Positions 1-8,310 of a stretch of DNA of 37,911 nucleotides are shown one piece after another. The position numbers and the translations under genes are program-made. The DNA comes from a virus: positions 1 to 37,911 of IMG/VR virus record IMGVR_UViG_3300020192_000032; one strand, 5' to 3'. Below the pieces are notes generated by a model, which ran no database searches, was not told the DNA's origin, and saw only the letters and a program-made list of their open reading frames with translations. Each line of letters starts with the position of its first letter. Positions within the stretch are counted from its first letter, which is position 1.

Positions 1-1266
1 AAACTGATTGAGGCACAAAGTGGATGGAGGTCGATGTTATCAGGAAAACAACATCAAGATGCAATCGATAAAGATGTTGCAGGAAAAATCCAACAACTAA
101 GAAACATGAGGGACGAAGCGGAAAAGCTAGCTAGAAGTGCCACTGAAGCTAAAATCAAGAAAATGATGGACGACGACAAATCCCTTATCACCTTAAAAAG
201 GGAACTGGATGATCTAGTAGCCAAGGCAATCGAAATAAAAATAGATCCAGATGGTCTGAGCAAATTGGAAGAATTGTTCAAAAAATTGGAACAAAGTGAA
301 TTTTTCCGAAAATTGAATTCTATGTCTTCATACGATGAGACTACTAATAAAATCAAACATATCGGTTGGGTTCTTTCTAATCCAGAAGCCAGACAAGCTT
401 TATCGAAAGAAGAACTTAATAAAAAAGAATTATTTAAGCTTATTTATCCAGGACTGGATGATAAACAACTTGGCCTCAAGATGATGGAGGAAATGGATAT
501 TGCATTAAATGACACGATGAAGGAGAGAGTCTTACTTAAAGCTAAATTCAAGGACGACCCGTTGTCTATTGAAATTTTTAAATCCCTACAACCATTAATT
601 TCCGACCTACTGAATGGAGTAATGAAGGCTCAAGGACTTTCGTTCGTCCTGGAGAAGAAGTTCAACACCATGACCGAGAAGTACACTCTTCTGCCAGACA
701 CCAAGTCCTATGCAGCGGACATGGCTCAGAAACACATGCGGGGGGTTGGGGAGGAGACGGACAAGTACAAGTTATTCCATGACCGTCTGGGTATGATCCG
801 ACAAGCCGAGAGTGGGATGACATCTGGATTGAGGGAACAGTACGACGACTCTGGCCCTCTGATGAAATTCCTAATTTCATCGGCTGCCAAACCCCACGTA
901 GCCTTGAATCCTGCAGAGGCAGACTACTCCAAGATGGTGGAGTTCGACAAACTCAAGAAGTTCGTAGGAGAGAGTAAGGGTAGTGGGACCAGAGTAATGA
1001 TGGAAGGAAGTTCCGAGGCCCAGGAAACGATCAATCGGTCCAAAGATCAGAACATGCCAGTTCTGGATGAGATCAGGAACATTATTGAGCAGGCTCGGCT
1101 GATCGAGGAGCAACAGAACGAGTACCAGAAGCAGGCAGTGAAATACCTGAACCAGATTGCTAACGGTAGCAGAATGTCGGTCGCTCCGATGCCACGGGCA
1201 TCGGATATGTTCACCGCCCCGATGCCTCGCCCGGTAGGGTTCGGGGTCGTAGACCCTCCGGGGTGA
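1..1266 (+). CDS. 3' part of a long helical virion-like protein (possible tape measure end)
   Basis: The frame is open from the first base of the window and ends at a TGA at 1264-1266, so the gene very probably starts upstream; the first internal ATG is at 34, where an SD-like GGAGG lies only 3 bases away. The visible part (about 421 residues) is rich in Lys, Glu, Leu and Met and looks mostly helical, with coiled-coil-like stretches over the first 120 residues. The tail is rich in Pro and Met and ends in DPPG. I recognise no enzyme motif. A helical protein just upstream of two virion-like genes on the same strand suggests the end of a tape measure or another internal virion protein, but this is inference from context. 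The next gene follows after 7 bases. Confidence 0.6.
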   Translation, partial: KLIEAQSGWRSMLSGKQHQDAIDKDVAGKIQQLRNMRDEAEKLARSATEAKIKKMMDDDKSLITLKRELDDLVAKAIEIKIDPDGLSKLEELFKKLEQSEFFRKLNSMSSYDETTNKIKHIGWVLSNPEARQALSKEELNKKELFKLIYPGLDDKQLGLKMMEEMDIALNDTMKERVLLKAKFKDDPLSIEIFKSLQPLISDLLNGVMKAQGLSFVLEKKFNTMTEKYTLLPDTKSYAADMAQKHMRGVGEETDKYKLFHDRLGMIRQAESGMTSGLREQYDDSGPLMKFLISSAAKPHVALNPAEADYSKMVEFDKLKKFVGESKGSGTRVMMEGSSEAQETINRSKDQNMPVLDEIRNIIEQARLIEEQQNEYQKQAVKYLNQIANGSRMSVAPMPRASDMFTAPMPRPVGFGVVDPPG

Positions 1267-1273
1267 GGAAACT

Positions 1274-2284
1274 ATGTCACGATTATGTGGAGAGTCGGAG
1301 TCGTTGCAGGGCATCCTGTCGGTATGCGAGATCATGGACACCAGGACGGGGGTGGCCTTCGGCCCACGCGGGGCCAGATCCGCCATCCGACGTTTCCGTG
1401 TTATCACGGACGTTGGAGACTTCGGCCAGAACGAGATTTGTAGTGCAATTGGAATTCCTCGCCCGTGGGAAGGTTACATCGCCGGTAACACGTTGGACAT
1501 CACCATCGTGGCGGCGAAGATATCCGCAAGTTTGGACCCTCAGAGTCAGGACGACAACCGTAAGATATGGATCGTCACTGTCGAGTACACGGACGACGTT
1601 CCGGACGAGGGATTGCCAGCCGCTGGATTCGGCAATACGGCCGGGAGTCAAACGACTCCGTGGCTAGAACCGCCGATGATCCGGTACGATAGTGAAGTCA
1701 TCCAGAGATCGGAACCGAATGATCTGCTAGGTTCCCCATATACTAACTCCGCTAACCAGCCGTTCACCCCACCGTTCACCATCGAGCGGGCGAGGCGGAT
1801 ACTTGTCCTAACCCGGAACCAGGCGAATTTTAACTTCGACACGGTGGATGGATATAGTTTTGCCTACAACTCCGACAACTTCACGCCGCCGGGGGCAGTG
1901 AACGATATAGCTCCCGGTGGGTGTCAGTGCTTCCCCATCCAGGCCGAACACGCCCAACGTGGGGCGGTTGGATTCTGGCGGGTGTCGTACCGGATACGAA
2001 TCGGGGCGATGATCGGGGTGGTCGGGACGGGAACGAGTTTGGAACGAGAATCATTCATGAACGTTCGGGTTCTGGACGCCGGTATGATGCAGTTGCAAAA
2101 AGATCCGTCCAGACCCGACACTGGTTCCGCTGTTCCTATCTTCAGGTCGTGGGGACGGATATCCCAACCCGTCCTGCTCGACGGGACTGGCACGGCGTCA
2201 AATACCAACGTCCCCAAGTATCGGACTTTCCGCCCATACCAGGGCAGACCGTTCACCCCAATCCTGACAATTGGAGTCGGGTGA
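1274..2284 (+). CDS. Putative virion (tail or baseplate) structural protein
   Basis: The product is 336 residues. The ATG at 1274 is preceded by GAGG about 5 bases upstream. The protein is beta-rich with no transmembrane segment or enzyme motif, and has many Asp, Asn, Pro and Gly turns of the kind seen in phage tail and baseplate proteins. A stretch near residues 210-245 (CQCFPIQAEH, then FWRVSYRIRIG) resembles a conserved beta-strand core. It lies between the helical protein and a cysteine-rich virion-like protein, with gaps of 7 and 3 bases, so all are probably co-transcribed. The exact role cannot be told from sequence; a distal tail or baseplate protein is the best guess. Confidence 0.55.
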   Translation: MSRLCGESESLQGILSVCEIMDTRTGVAFGPRGARSAIRRFRVITDVGDFGQNEICSAIGIPRPWEGYIAGNTLDITIVAAKISASLDPQSQDDNRKIWIVTVEYTDDVPDEGLPAAGFGNTAGSQTTPWLEPPMIRYDSEVIQRSEPNDLLGSPYTNSANQPFTPPFTIERARRILVLTRNQANFNFDTVDGYSFAYNSDNFTPPGAVNDIAPGGCQCFPIQAEHAQRGAVGFWRVSYRIRIGAMIGVVGTGTSLERESFMNVRVLDAGMMQLQKDPSRPDTGSAVPIFRSWGRISQPVLLDGTGTASNTNVPKYRTFRPYQGRPFTPILTIGVG

Positions 2285-2287
2285 GTT

Positions 2288-4312
2288 ATGATTCGTAGAG
2301 AAGACATAGCCCGGTTAATCCATGACGCTCGGACGACGGAAAAGCTGGCCCAGGTAAATTCCGCCGCGTTTGGCTACCCACCTTACGGTGGGGCTGGAGA
2401 CTCCCCATCCTCTGTCACTATTGAAGTTACGGAGAGTCGGAGTTCTGACGAATACTACACCGGGAAGTTCGTATTCTTCAACTACGACAATGTGAATCCG
2501 GTGTGGTATTCCTTGACCGACTTGGACGGTCAGGACTACAATTGCAAGATCATCCCTCTGGACAACTCAATAAATCTGACAGTTGGAAAGAGATATCACG
2601 GGAAGTTCGAGGGGGTCGGGGGAGAGGACATCGTCACGTCCATGTCCCCGTACCCTGGTTGGCCTATCGTGTCGGTGGGGGGCGGAGACGCCCTGGACAT
2701 AAGGTTCCCGGCCGAACTCTTCAGCACCTACGACGACGTTACCGGCTACTCCTGGACCCGCCTCGGGCTGGACATTACCGTCCCGGGATTCAACAGCGTT
2801 TCACCGATCCCGGTGCCGGTCCCCCAGTCCGGCACCTACGCCTTCGAGGTCGGGGACAACCAGCAACTCGTGCCTGGGACGCGGGTGCTGATGTGGAAGA
2901 GTCTGTCCCCCAAACACAGTCCCACTGATGGGGACGGGTACGAGTTCCAACTGGTCAAAACCGGGTGTGGGATCATCAACACCCCGGAAACCGGGTACTC
3001 GGTGGATGTCGCGACACTTGCCGGCACGCACTTGACGACCGAGATTATCCCCGACGAGGAGCAGGACGATTCCGACAGCACGGACGGTCCGTGTCTGCGT
3101 CTGGCGGTGGACCTGACGTATGTGCCGGGGTGCAACCTCAAGCTCCAGCCCGGCGACCCGGAGGCCTTACCCCCGATCCCCGACAAGCTGGCGGTGGACG
3201 TGCCATCCCTCGTCGGCAACGGGCTGATCCTGCAACCCGACCCGGATCCGAGCGACAACATCGACATCTGCGACAAGATCGGCTTCCCTCTGGACGCAGT
3301 GTCCGAGATCACAATTGGTCCCTTTGTCACCGGGGTTACCCTGTCCCGCGATGGATGTCTCGTTGAACTTGGAACCCTTTCGCAGACGTTCACGCTGTAT
3401 CGGAATCAGGACGGCGTTCTCGTATCGGCCGTGCAGGGACCATCGGCCCCGATCTCAACCGTGGTCGGAATAATCGACTTGCGGGACGCCTGCGAGTGCT
3501 GCCCGGAAATCCCCAGCGAATCGAACTGGAAATGCAACGAGTTCGGGACTTGTACAGAAGATGCGACTGGACAATTCGCGACGGAGGCCCAGTGTCTCGC
3601 CGAATGCGTTGACGAATGGAACCCTGCAAACTGTAATTGCGATTGCCACTGCGACACCTATACCGTCACCGATCCTGTGACCGGCGTATCCGAGGTACTG
3701 ACCAGGGTCTGTTGCTGTGCTGACTGTACGGACGAGGGTGGGGCAGCGGTCTGGAAGTCCATAAACTACTACCTCTATTACAACGGCAACGGTTGGGGAC
3801 TGGTGTCCCCGTACACTCTCGACGACAATGGATGTCTGTCAGGAATTGGTGTAGGGGGGTGCAACTGGAGGTACGACGATCCCATAGATTCTGGTTGTGC
3901 GACATTCACGGTCACGACCGCCTGTCCCGCCGGATTTTGGGATACCCGTCTGGTGTGTTGCGGGAGCGAACCGCCACCGGGCTGTGCCGCTTTACCAATC
4001 ACGGTCTACGCGACGATCTCCTGCGTGGCTTGTGTGTGTTCCAGTGTTTCAGTCGCTTTGGTCAAAGACATAGGTTCAAATCCGCTGACGTGGACGAGTG
4101 CGCAATTCAACACCTGTGGCACCAACAATATGATGACCCTGACCTGTGTGGACGGGGTGTTCTCGCTCGATTTCGCTACCGGATTTTGCCACGTCTGTGA
4201 CAGAACGTTCGTGTCGTCCAATGATCCTCCACTCCAAATCGTCTTCACCGCCGGCAGTTGCTGCTTCTGCGACACGCCGGGCGGAACCTGCACAGTCACC
4301 ATCACGGAGTGA
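2288..4312 (+). CDS. Virion-like protein with cysteine-rich C-terminal domains
   Basis: The product is 674 residues, starting at ATG 2288, 3 bases after the previous stop. The first ~380 residues are beta-rich with long Asp/Pro/Gly-rich loops, as in tail fibre or baseplate proteins. From about residue 395 the protein becomes very rich in cysteine. One unit reads WKCNEFGTC...ATEAQCLAEC, a W-x-C...C...C...C pattern I have seen in secreted-looking proteins of environmental phages and planctomycetes. Clusters such as CNCDCHC and CCCADC follow, and the end is CTVTITE. The cysteines could form disulfides or bind metal in a virion exposed outside the cell. The function is inferred: surface appendage or host-binding protein. 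Its TGA overlaps the next ATG (ATGA at 4312). Confidence 0.6.
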   Translation: MIRREDIARLIHDARTTEKLAQVNSAAFGYPPYGGAGDSPSSVTIEVTESRSSDEYYTGKFVFFNYDNVNPVWYSLTDLDGQDYNCKIIPLDNSINLTVGKRYHGKFEGVGGEDIVTSMSPYPGWPIVSVGGGDALDIRFPAELFSTYDDVTGYSWTRLGLDITVPGFNSVSPIPVPVPQSGTYAFEVGDNQQLVPGTRVLMWKSLSPKHSPTDGDGYEFQLVKTGCGIINTPETGYSVDVATLAGTHLTTEIIPDEEQDDSDSTDGPCLRLAVDLTYVPGCNLKLQPGDPEALPPIPDKLAVDVPSLVGNGLILQPDPDPSDNIDICDKIGFPLDAVSEITIGPFVTGVTLSRDGCLVELGTLSQTFTLYRNQDGVLVSAVQGPSAPISTVVGIIDLRDACECCPEIPSESNWKCNEFGTCTEDATGQFATEAQCLAECVDEWNPANCNCDCHCDTYTVTDPVTGVSEVLTRVCCCADCTDEGGAAVWKSINYYLYYNGNGWGLVSPYTLDDNGCLSGIGVGGCNWRYDDPIDSGCATFTVTTACPAGFWDTRLVCCGSEPPPGCAALPITVYATISCVACVCSSVSVALVKDIGSNPLTWTSAQFNTCGTNNMMTLTCVDGVFSLDFATGFCHVCDRTFVSSNDPPLQIVFTAGSCCFCDTPGGTCTVTITE

Positions 4313-4635
4313 TGAAAATGCGTCCGTGCCTCTGCGACAGTGACGGGTGCCGCCTGTGCTTTTTATTCCACAACGATAGCCGCTACCGGGATAAGTGGGA
4401 CGAGAAGATTACCCCCGCCCCCACTTCCAAAGCCCAGGTCCGGAAACCGCCGGGCGTGGAGAAGGTGTCACTGAGGACACTCCCATGCGTCTACCTGAGT
4501 CCTAGGGTTTTGTTCCGGGCGAGGTGTCAGTGCCCGAGGGAAGACGTACACAGATGTGACTGCAAGGACGTTGGTGGTGAGACAACCCAGAACGGGAGGT
4601 GTGAAACCTGCACCTCCTACGTTCCAGACGGTTGA
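4312..4635 (+). CDS. Small cysteine-rich protein, function unknown
   Basis: The product is 107 residues. I place the start at ATG 4312, which overlaps the previous stop as ATGA, rather than at the in-frame ATG at 4258 inside the upstream gene. The N-terminus is PCLCDSDGCRLC followed by FLFHNDSRYRDKW. The C-terminal half has more cysteines (CVYLSP, CQCPRE, CDCKDV, CETC). Paired C-x1-2-C motifs suggest metal binding or disulfides. The C...CxCP...CxC...CxxC arrangement recalls small zinc-ribbon-like segments common in environmental phage and planctomycete proteins; that is from memory and unverified. It is the last plus-strand gene, and its TGA abuts the stop of the first minus-strand gene with no base between. 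Confidence 0.6.
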   Translation: MKMRPCLCDSDGCRLCFLFHNDSRYRDKWDEKITPAPTSKAQVRKPPGVEKVSLRTLPCVYLSPRVLFRARCQCPREDVHRCDCKDVGGETTQNGRCETCTSYVPDG

Positions 4636-5211
4636 TTACGACAGGTCGATCACCTTTCCACAGGTAATCCCACGTTGGTGGGTAACCATAAGAATTTGGA
4701 GGTCGAACCTCCCCGACAACTCCAACAGCATGTCTTTCACGGCTTCCTGATAGCGTTCAGATACATTTTTGAACGGCTCATCCAGAACCAGTAGCTTTCG
4801 CGGAGCGGGACGTTTTAACACAAGACAAACCACCCGTAACGCGAAGGCTGCCACGTCCAAGACCCCGCCACCAACTGCGTCGGCGGGGTCTAATTCATTC
4901 CCGTTCCGCACAAACACTGGTTTCGCTTCTGTCTTACCCCTCTTCTTGAGGAAGAGAATGTCGAACTTGTAGGAGTTTTCTCCAAATACGGCAGCTAGGC
5001 AGTGGGACACTACACCTGCTACTCGTCCATGAACTTTCTGCTGGACGGCGTGGGCTACGTCCTGCAATATGGACAAAGCAGAGGTGACTACTCTGGCTTC
5101 ACCTTCTGCGGTGGTAAGGTCTTTTTTAGTCCACTTGATCTTTTCCTTGGCTTCTTTGGCGGCGGTGATGTGGCTTCCGAGAACTCTTCGGAAAGTGGAG
5201 ACTTCGTCCAC
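4636..5211 (-). CDS. C-terminal ATPase half of a split Rad50/SbcC-type SMC protein
   Basis: The product is 191 residues from a GTG at 5211. Residues 1-60 are a charged, coiled-coil-like helix. An ABC signature-like GGGVLDVAAFALR (about 113-125) follows, then Walker B KLLVLDEPFKNVS (about 138-150) and an H-loop MVTH (about 174-177). These are the elements of the C-terminal half of Rad50, SbcC or T4 gp46, which must pair with a separate Walker A half; that half is encoded at 6683-7723. Together with the Mre11-like nuclease at 5754-6758 it should process DNA ends for recombination. It overlaps the 5088-5492 gene by 124 bases in another frame, so the true start is uncertain. It is the last gene of the minus-strand block. 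Confidence 0.85.
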   Translation of the reverse strand: MDEVSTFRRVLGSHITAAKEAKEKIKWTKKDLTTAEGEARVVTSALSILQDVAHAVQQKVHGRVAGVVSHCLAAVFGENSYKFDILFLKKRGKTEAKPVFVRNGNELDPADAVGGGVLDVAAFALRVVCLVLKRPAPRKLLVLDEPFKNVSERYQEAVKDMLLELSGRFDLQILMVTHQRGITCGKVIDLS

Positions 5212-5492
5212 GACTCTAACTCCAAGAATTGGACCTTAATGATTGGCATTTCCATCATCAGATGCAAAAACTCTTCCTTACATCCAACAGCCTCAGCATA
5301 TTTGATTGCCTTTTCTGCCACGTCCGCATTAAACGCGACTACAACGGCCATCGAGTCCACACCGTGTTTATTCTTCCGACACTTATCTCCCTTCACAGAG
5401 TAGGCTTTCTGTCTAAAGGCTTTCCAAAGAATCAATGCGAGTGACAACTCCTGATTTTTAGTCAGTTTGGATTCGTACTCGTACTGGTACAC
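5088..5492 (-). CDS. Hypothetical protein inside the split Rad50/Mre11 cluster
   Basis: The product is 134 residues from a GTG at 5492 with AAAAGGA about 6 bases upstream, a good ribosome site. The first ~90 residues are helical and charged (for example KLTKNQELSLALILWKAFRQ). The last ~40 residues, which overlap the following ATPase-half gene, are rich in Lys, Pro and Ser and look like out-of-frame coding. I see no catalytic motif. Because it sits between the coiled-coil gene and the ATPase half, it may stand for part of the returning coiled coil or an accessory subunit of the complex. A frameshift linking it to the next gene is also possible, since the neighbouring frame is open from about 5220. 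Confidence 0.55.
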   Translation of the reverse strand: MYQYEYESKLTKNQELSLALILWKAFRQKAYSVKGDKCRKNKHGVDSMAVVVAFNADVAEKAIKYAEAVGCKEEFLHLMMEMPIIKVQFLELESWTKSPLSEEFSEATSPPPKKPRKRSSGLKKTLPPQKVKPE

Positions 5493-5511
5493 AGACGATC
5501 CTTTTTAGAAA

Positions 5512-5757
5512 TTAGTCCAGTTTTCCTTTGACCGCGTTCTCGAATTCCCGTTTTGCCTTGGTGTAGGCTATGGATTCCTTCCGTTCTTTTTCTTCCAACT
5601 CAACAAGTAGAGCTTTAGCTTCCTTTATTGTGGATACACCAAACTCGGATTTTATTCTAGACATAACTTGAGAAAGTGCCCCGTCTGCACGATCTTTCTC
5701 CTGCTGCTTGTTGAACACTTTTCTTTTCAACTCCTCCAGATCGTCAATGGTAATCAC
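5512..5757 (-). CDS. Small coiled-coil protein, likely part of the split Rad50 complex
   Basis: The product is 81 residues. The GTG at 5757 overlaps the Mre11-like gene's stop (GTGA), with CAGGA about 9 bases upstream. Nearly the whole protein is a charged heptad-like helix (for example DDLEELKRKVFNKQQEKD, later ELEEKERKESIAYTKAKREF) with few prolines or glycines. There is no cysteine and no zinc-hook motif. Its location between the Mre11-like gene and the ATPase half suggests it supplies coiled-coil material missing from the short C-terminal Rad50 half. That role is inference; a free-standing coiled-coil adaptor would look the same. Confidence 0.65.
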   Translation of the reverse strand: MITIDDLEELKRKVFNKQQEKDRADGALSQVMSRIKSEFGVSTIKEAKALLVELEEKERKESIAYTKAKREFENAVKGKLD

Positions 5758-6758
5758 TTGATTAGTCCTGGTGATTCGAGGAATGATAGGACCATTCGCT
5801 GCACATCATCAGGAATCTTCTTGGCTCTCATATACCTTCGGCACGCTTCAGGATAGTCACCAGTAACTTTCCCTAATCCCTCCAGAATGTCCATGAACTC
5901 ATGGACCGTTCTAGTCATAGAAGTGAGTTTCCCAGCAGGGATGGTATCCAGAGTAAAATCTTCCTCAATGTTCAGCGAGATAGTATGGAATTTTGCGTTT
6001 CTATCCAATAAGTAAACGGCCGGTTTATAATTGAATTCATCGGAATTACGGCAGGTAAACCCTCCACAATTCACCAGACGCCCTTGAACGAATCCTTTGT
6101 GGTTGTCTCCAAATGCGAGAGCGTGAAAACCGCAAAAGTTGTCCTTATGTTTTTTCCAGTTCTTCGACTGATCGGCATTTGGATAAGTGTGCCCCTCGGC
6201 CCAACAGTAATCGTGAACCACTGCAAGGTGAATTCCAGAGAAATTCTGCATATCCACATCTAGAAGTGGTTCTGGTTCTGATCCCCACGGGAAGCCGTGG
6301 AGGTTCAGGATCGCGTTACTCATAGGATGGTAGACCATCTTGATGGTTTCCCGAGTTAAGTCCTCAATTACCCCAGCCTCTACCAGCGTCCAGTACGCCG
6401 ACTTCCTTACATCCTCGTACCTGTGGTGGGGAAGGTCGTGCTGGCCAGGAACGGCGTACACTCCGCGTGGCATCTTCAGATTCTTGATCGTCCAGTTGAT
6501 TAACTCCGGCGGGGAATTCCACTTGTCGAATAAGTCCCCGGCGACCACGAACGGGCACTCGTAATCCACACACAACTTCCTCACTTGTCTCAAGTACCCC
6601 AATTGTGTGGCGTACCAGTCCGGTTCTGGACTGCGGTAAACTGGTGGTGTGTGGGATAAGTGGAGATCACTAGCCACGACGGCTAGGACATTGGACGACG
6701 ACAGGTCGGACACACCACATCCTTCGACTCCTTCTTGAGTCGGGTTTTGAGTCGGCAT
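5754..6758 (-). CDS. Mre11/SbcD-type metallophosphoesterase nuclease
   Basis: The product is 334 residues. The phosphoesterase motifs appear in order: SDLHLS (about 31-36), GDLFD (about 74-78), PGQHDLPHHR (about 104-113), AVVHDY (about 179-184) and AFGDNHKG (about 215-222). These are the two-metal ligands of the Mre11, SbcD and T4 gp47 family, which cut DNA ends in partnership with a Rad50-type ATPase. The gene lies between the two halves of such an ATPase. The ATG at 6758 has GGAAG upstream but overlaps the previous gene by 76 bases; a GTG at 6713 with AAGGA about 6 bases upstream is a fair alternative that trims 15 residues before the first motif. The family call is secure. Confidence 0.9.
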   Translation of the reverse strand: MPTQNPTQEGVEGCGVSDLSSSNVLAVVASDLHLSHTPPVYRSPEPDWYATQLGYLRQVRKLCVDYECPFVVAGDLFDKWNSPPELINWTIKNLKMPRGVYAVPGQHDLPHHRYEDVRKSAYWTLVEAGVIEDLTRETIKMVYHPMSNAILNLHGFPWGSEPEPLLDVDMQNFSGIHLAVVHDYCWAEGHTYPNADQSKNWKKHKDNFCGFHALAFGDNHKGFVQGRLVNCGGFTCRNSDEFNYKPAVYLLDRNAKFHTISLNIEEDFTLDTIPAGKLTSMTRTVHEFMDILEGLGKVTGDYPEACRRYMRAKKIPDDVQRMVLSFLESPGLIK

Positions 6759-7723
6759 AATTCTTCTTCCAGTTCGATTGAGTATTTCCTAGCCACCTTT
6801 TCATCCGACAATAAATGGTCCAACGACCGACGGCTTTCGGCCGTCGCGTCCGCCTTGGTCCTGACGTTCAGGAGTGGTTTGATATTAGGAACCACTATAC
6901 CAGACGATTCACGGAGTCTGATAGCCTCCTGAACAAGATTTTTCATCGCCTTCACACGCCCGGCCGAATTCAACGCCCGCTCACCAAACAACACCGCTTT
7001 TCCAGCCTCTGGCAAGCCCTCTGAGGCACGAACGCCATCAACCCGTGCGTTCACTGCCGTTTCAATCAAACGCCCCGTATACGCGATTCTATCGCGTATT
7101 TTCTTCAGACGTTCGTTTTTCTTTTCGAGATTTGATAATAGGTCGTGGGCGACTTCCGCCCACTGGAGAGATTTGTATTCCGAACGGGCCTCCTGAAGTC
7201 TCTCTTGAGAGAGACTTACTTTCACTTTGGATACCCTGGACGACTTAATAGCCGTCACCAGGACACGGTCCATAATTTCAAGGTTGACGATCTGATTCAG
7301 GTTTTTGGCGAACTGGGAGTTGCTATCCGATAGCCAAAACTGGGCGTCCATCTGGCGTTGGAAGTTCTCCGGACCGACCTTCAGTAATTCGGCTATCGGG
7401 TCCGGCACCCCCTTCCTCATTACCCCGTCAAAGACGTACTTCTTGTCGTCCAGGCGGTAGTAGTTTCCTCCTTTTTTCCTGTTTCTGGCTCGGACCAATC
7501 GCTTGCCATCCACAACACCAGAAACCCGACAGGTAGACTTGTCCCATGTGATGTAGGAGTCTGGTGATCCGACTAACTTATTCAACAGAAGGAATCTCAA
7601 TGCTCGGAATACAGCAGACTTTCCCCCATCCGTAGGTCCGACCAGGACGGTGATGGTCGGGTCAAGGTCCAGAACTAGACGTTCGTGCTTCTGAAAGTTC
7701 TTCAGGACGAGTCTCTCGATCAT
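6683..7723 (-). CDS. N-terminal ATPase half of a split Rad50/SbcC-type SMC protein
   Basis: The product is 346 residues from ATG 7723, chosen over 7735 because it overlaps the previous stop as ATGA and has GGGGG just upstream. Residues 1-40 carry the SMC start (IERLVLKNFQKHERLVLDL) and Walker A (VGPTDGGKSAVFRALR). A Q-loop-like segment (RQMDAQFWLSDS) lies near 120-135. A long coiled coil fills about 160-330, and the protein ends in VCPTCRRPMS, a CxxC zinc-hook half. No Walker B, signature or H-loop is present; those are in 4636-5211. The reading frame therefore ends just after the hook, where an intact Rad50 would turn back. Short ATPases with a similar start are known in other phages, but the function here is inferred from T4 gp46. 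Confidence 0.88.
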   Translation of the reverse strand: MIERLVLKNFQKHERLVLDLDPTITVLVGPTDGGKSAVFRALRFLLLNKLVGSPDSYITWDKSTCRVSGVVDGKRLVRARNRKKGGNYYRLDDKKYVFDGVMRKGVPDPIAELLKVGPENFQRQMDAQFWLSDSNSQFAKNLNQIVNLEIMDRVLVTAIKSSRVSKVKVSLSQERLQEARSEYKSLQWAEVAHDLLSNLEKKNERLKKIRDRIAYTGRLIETAVNARVDGVRASEGLPEAGKAVLFGERALNSAGRVKAMKNLVQEAIRLRESSGIVVPNIKPLLNVRTKADATAESRRSLDHLLSDEKVARKYSIELEEELCRLKTRLKKESKDVVCPTCRRPMS

Positions 7724-8298
7724 TCGTCCCCCCATTCCTTATACATGAGTTTCAAGCGGTCAGGACTTACCACTGCCAAAAAAGGTTTCAGTGGCATTCC
7801 GGTAAACCGGATTACCGGTCCGTTTTTGAGCATGATCCGAAAATTAGCAGTGTAGGTCCATTTGAAATCATTTCCAAAATCTTTGACCAACTGAGTTGGG
7901 AAATAACACATGGGCTGACGCTTGTCCCGTTTATGAATTATCAGCCAGTATTTGGACCCTGACCGACTCCTGGCAGCCTCGGCTTGACACAGGAACTTGT
8001 CGAATTTTTGTTGGGCCATTCCGTCGGCCCAATCCAGACAGTGGATAGGATCGGAATCGTTATACCCACGTTTCAGTTCCATCGTGAAGAGTTTGGTCAT
8101 GACGAACCCGGACGGGTCAGTGGCCGCGATGTCCCCTTCCTGGCCTCGGGTTTTCTTTCCACTTTTGGCCCGAGTCGTGGCTCGACCACCAGATTGGGAC
8201 GTCCGCCAGAACACGTCGTCGTTCTCGCCTTCGGACCACCACAGGGACAGTTGACGACACACGTCCCGCTCGAACTGTGACCCCTTACCGCTCGCCAT
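7720..8298 (-). CDS. PD-(D/E)XK-family nuclease (resolvase-like)
   Basis: The product is 192 residues. ATG 8298 has GGAGGG about 6 bases upstream. The N-terminus GKGSQFERDVCRQLSLWW matches the first helix and catalytic Glu of archaeal Holliday-junction-resolvase-like and RecB-like nucleases. EGDIAATD (about 54-61) supplies the Asp, and FTMELKRGY (about 71-79) the E-x-K pair. Length fits a small single-domain nuclease. Set between the FEN-like exonuclease and the Rad50/Mre11 genes, it probably resolves or trims recombination intermediates, or acts as an endonuclease in DNA processing. Which of these cannot be decided from sequence. Its TGA overlaps the ATG of the Walker A half. Confidence 0.75.
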   Translation of the reverse strand: MASGKGSQFERDVCRQLSLWWSEGENDDVFWRTSQSGGRATTRAKSGKKTRGQEGDIAATDPSGFVMTKLFTMELKRGYNDSDPIHCLDWADGMAQQKFDKFLCQAEAARSRSGSKYWLIIHKRDKRQPMCYFPTQLVKDFGNDFKWTYTANFRIMLKNGPVIRFTGMPLKPFLAVVSPDRLKLMYKEWGDE

Positions 8299-8310
8299 AC
8301 TATCCCTCCA

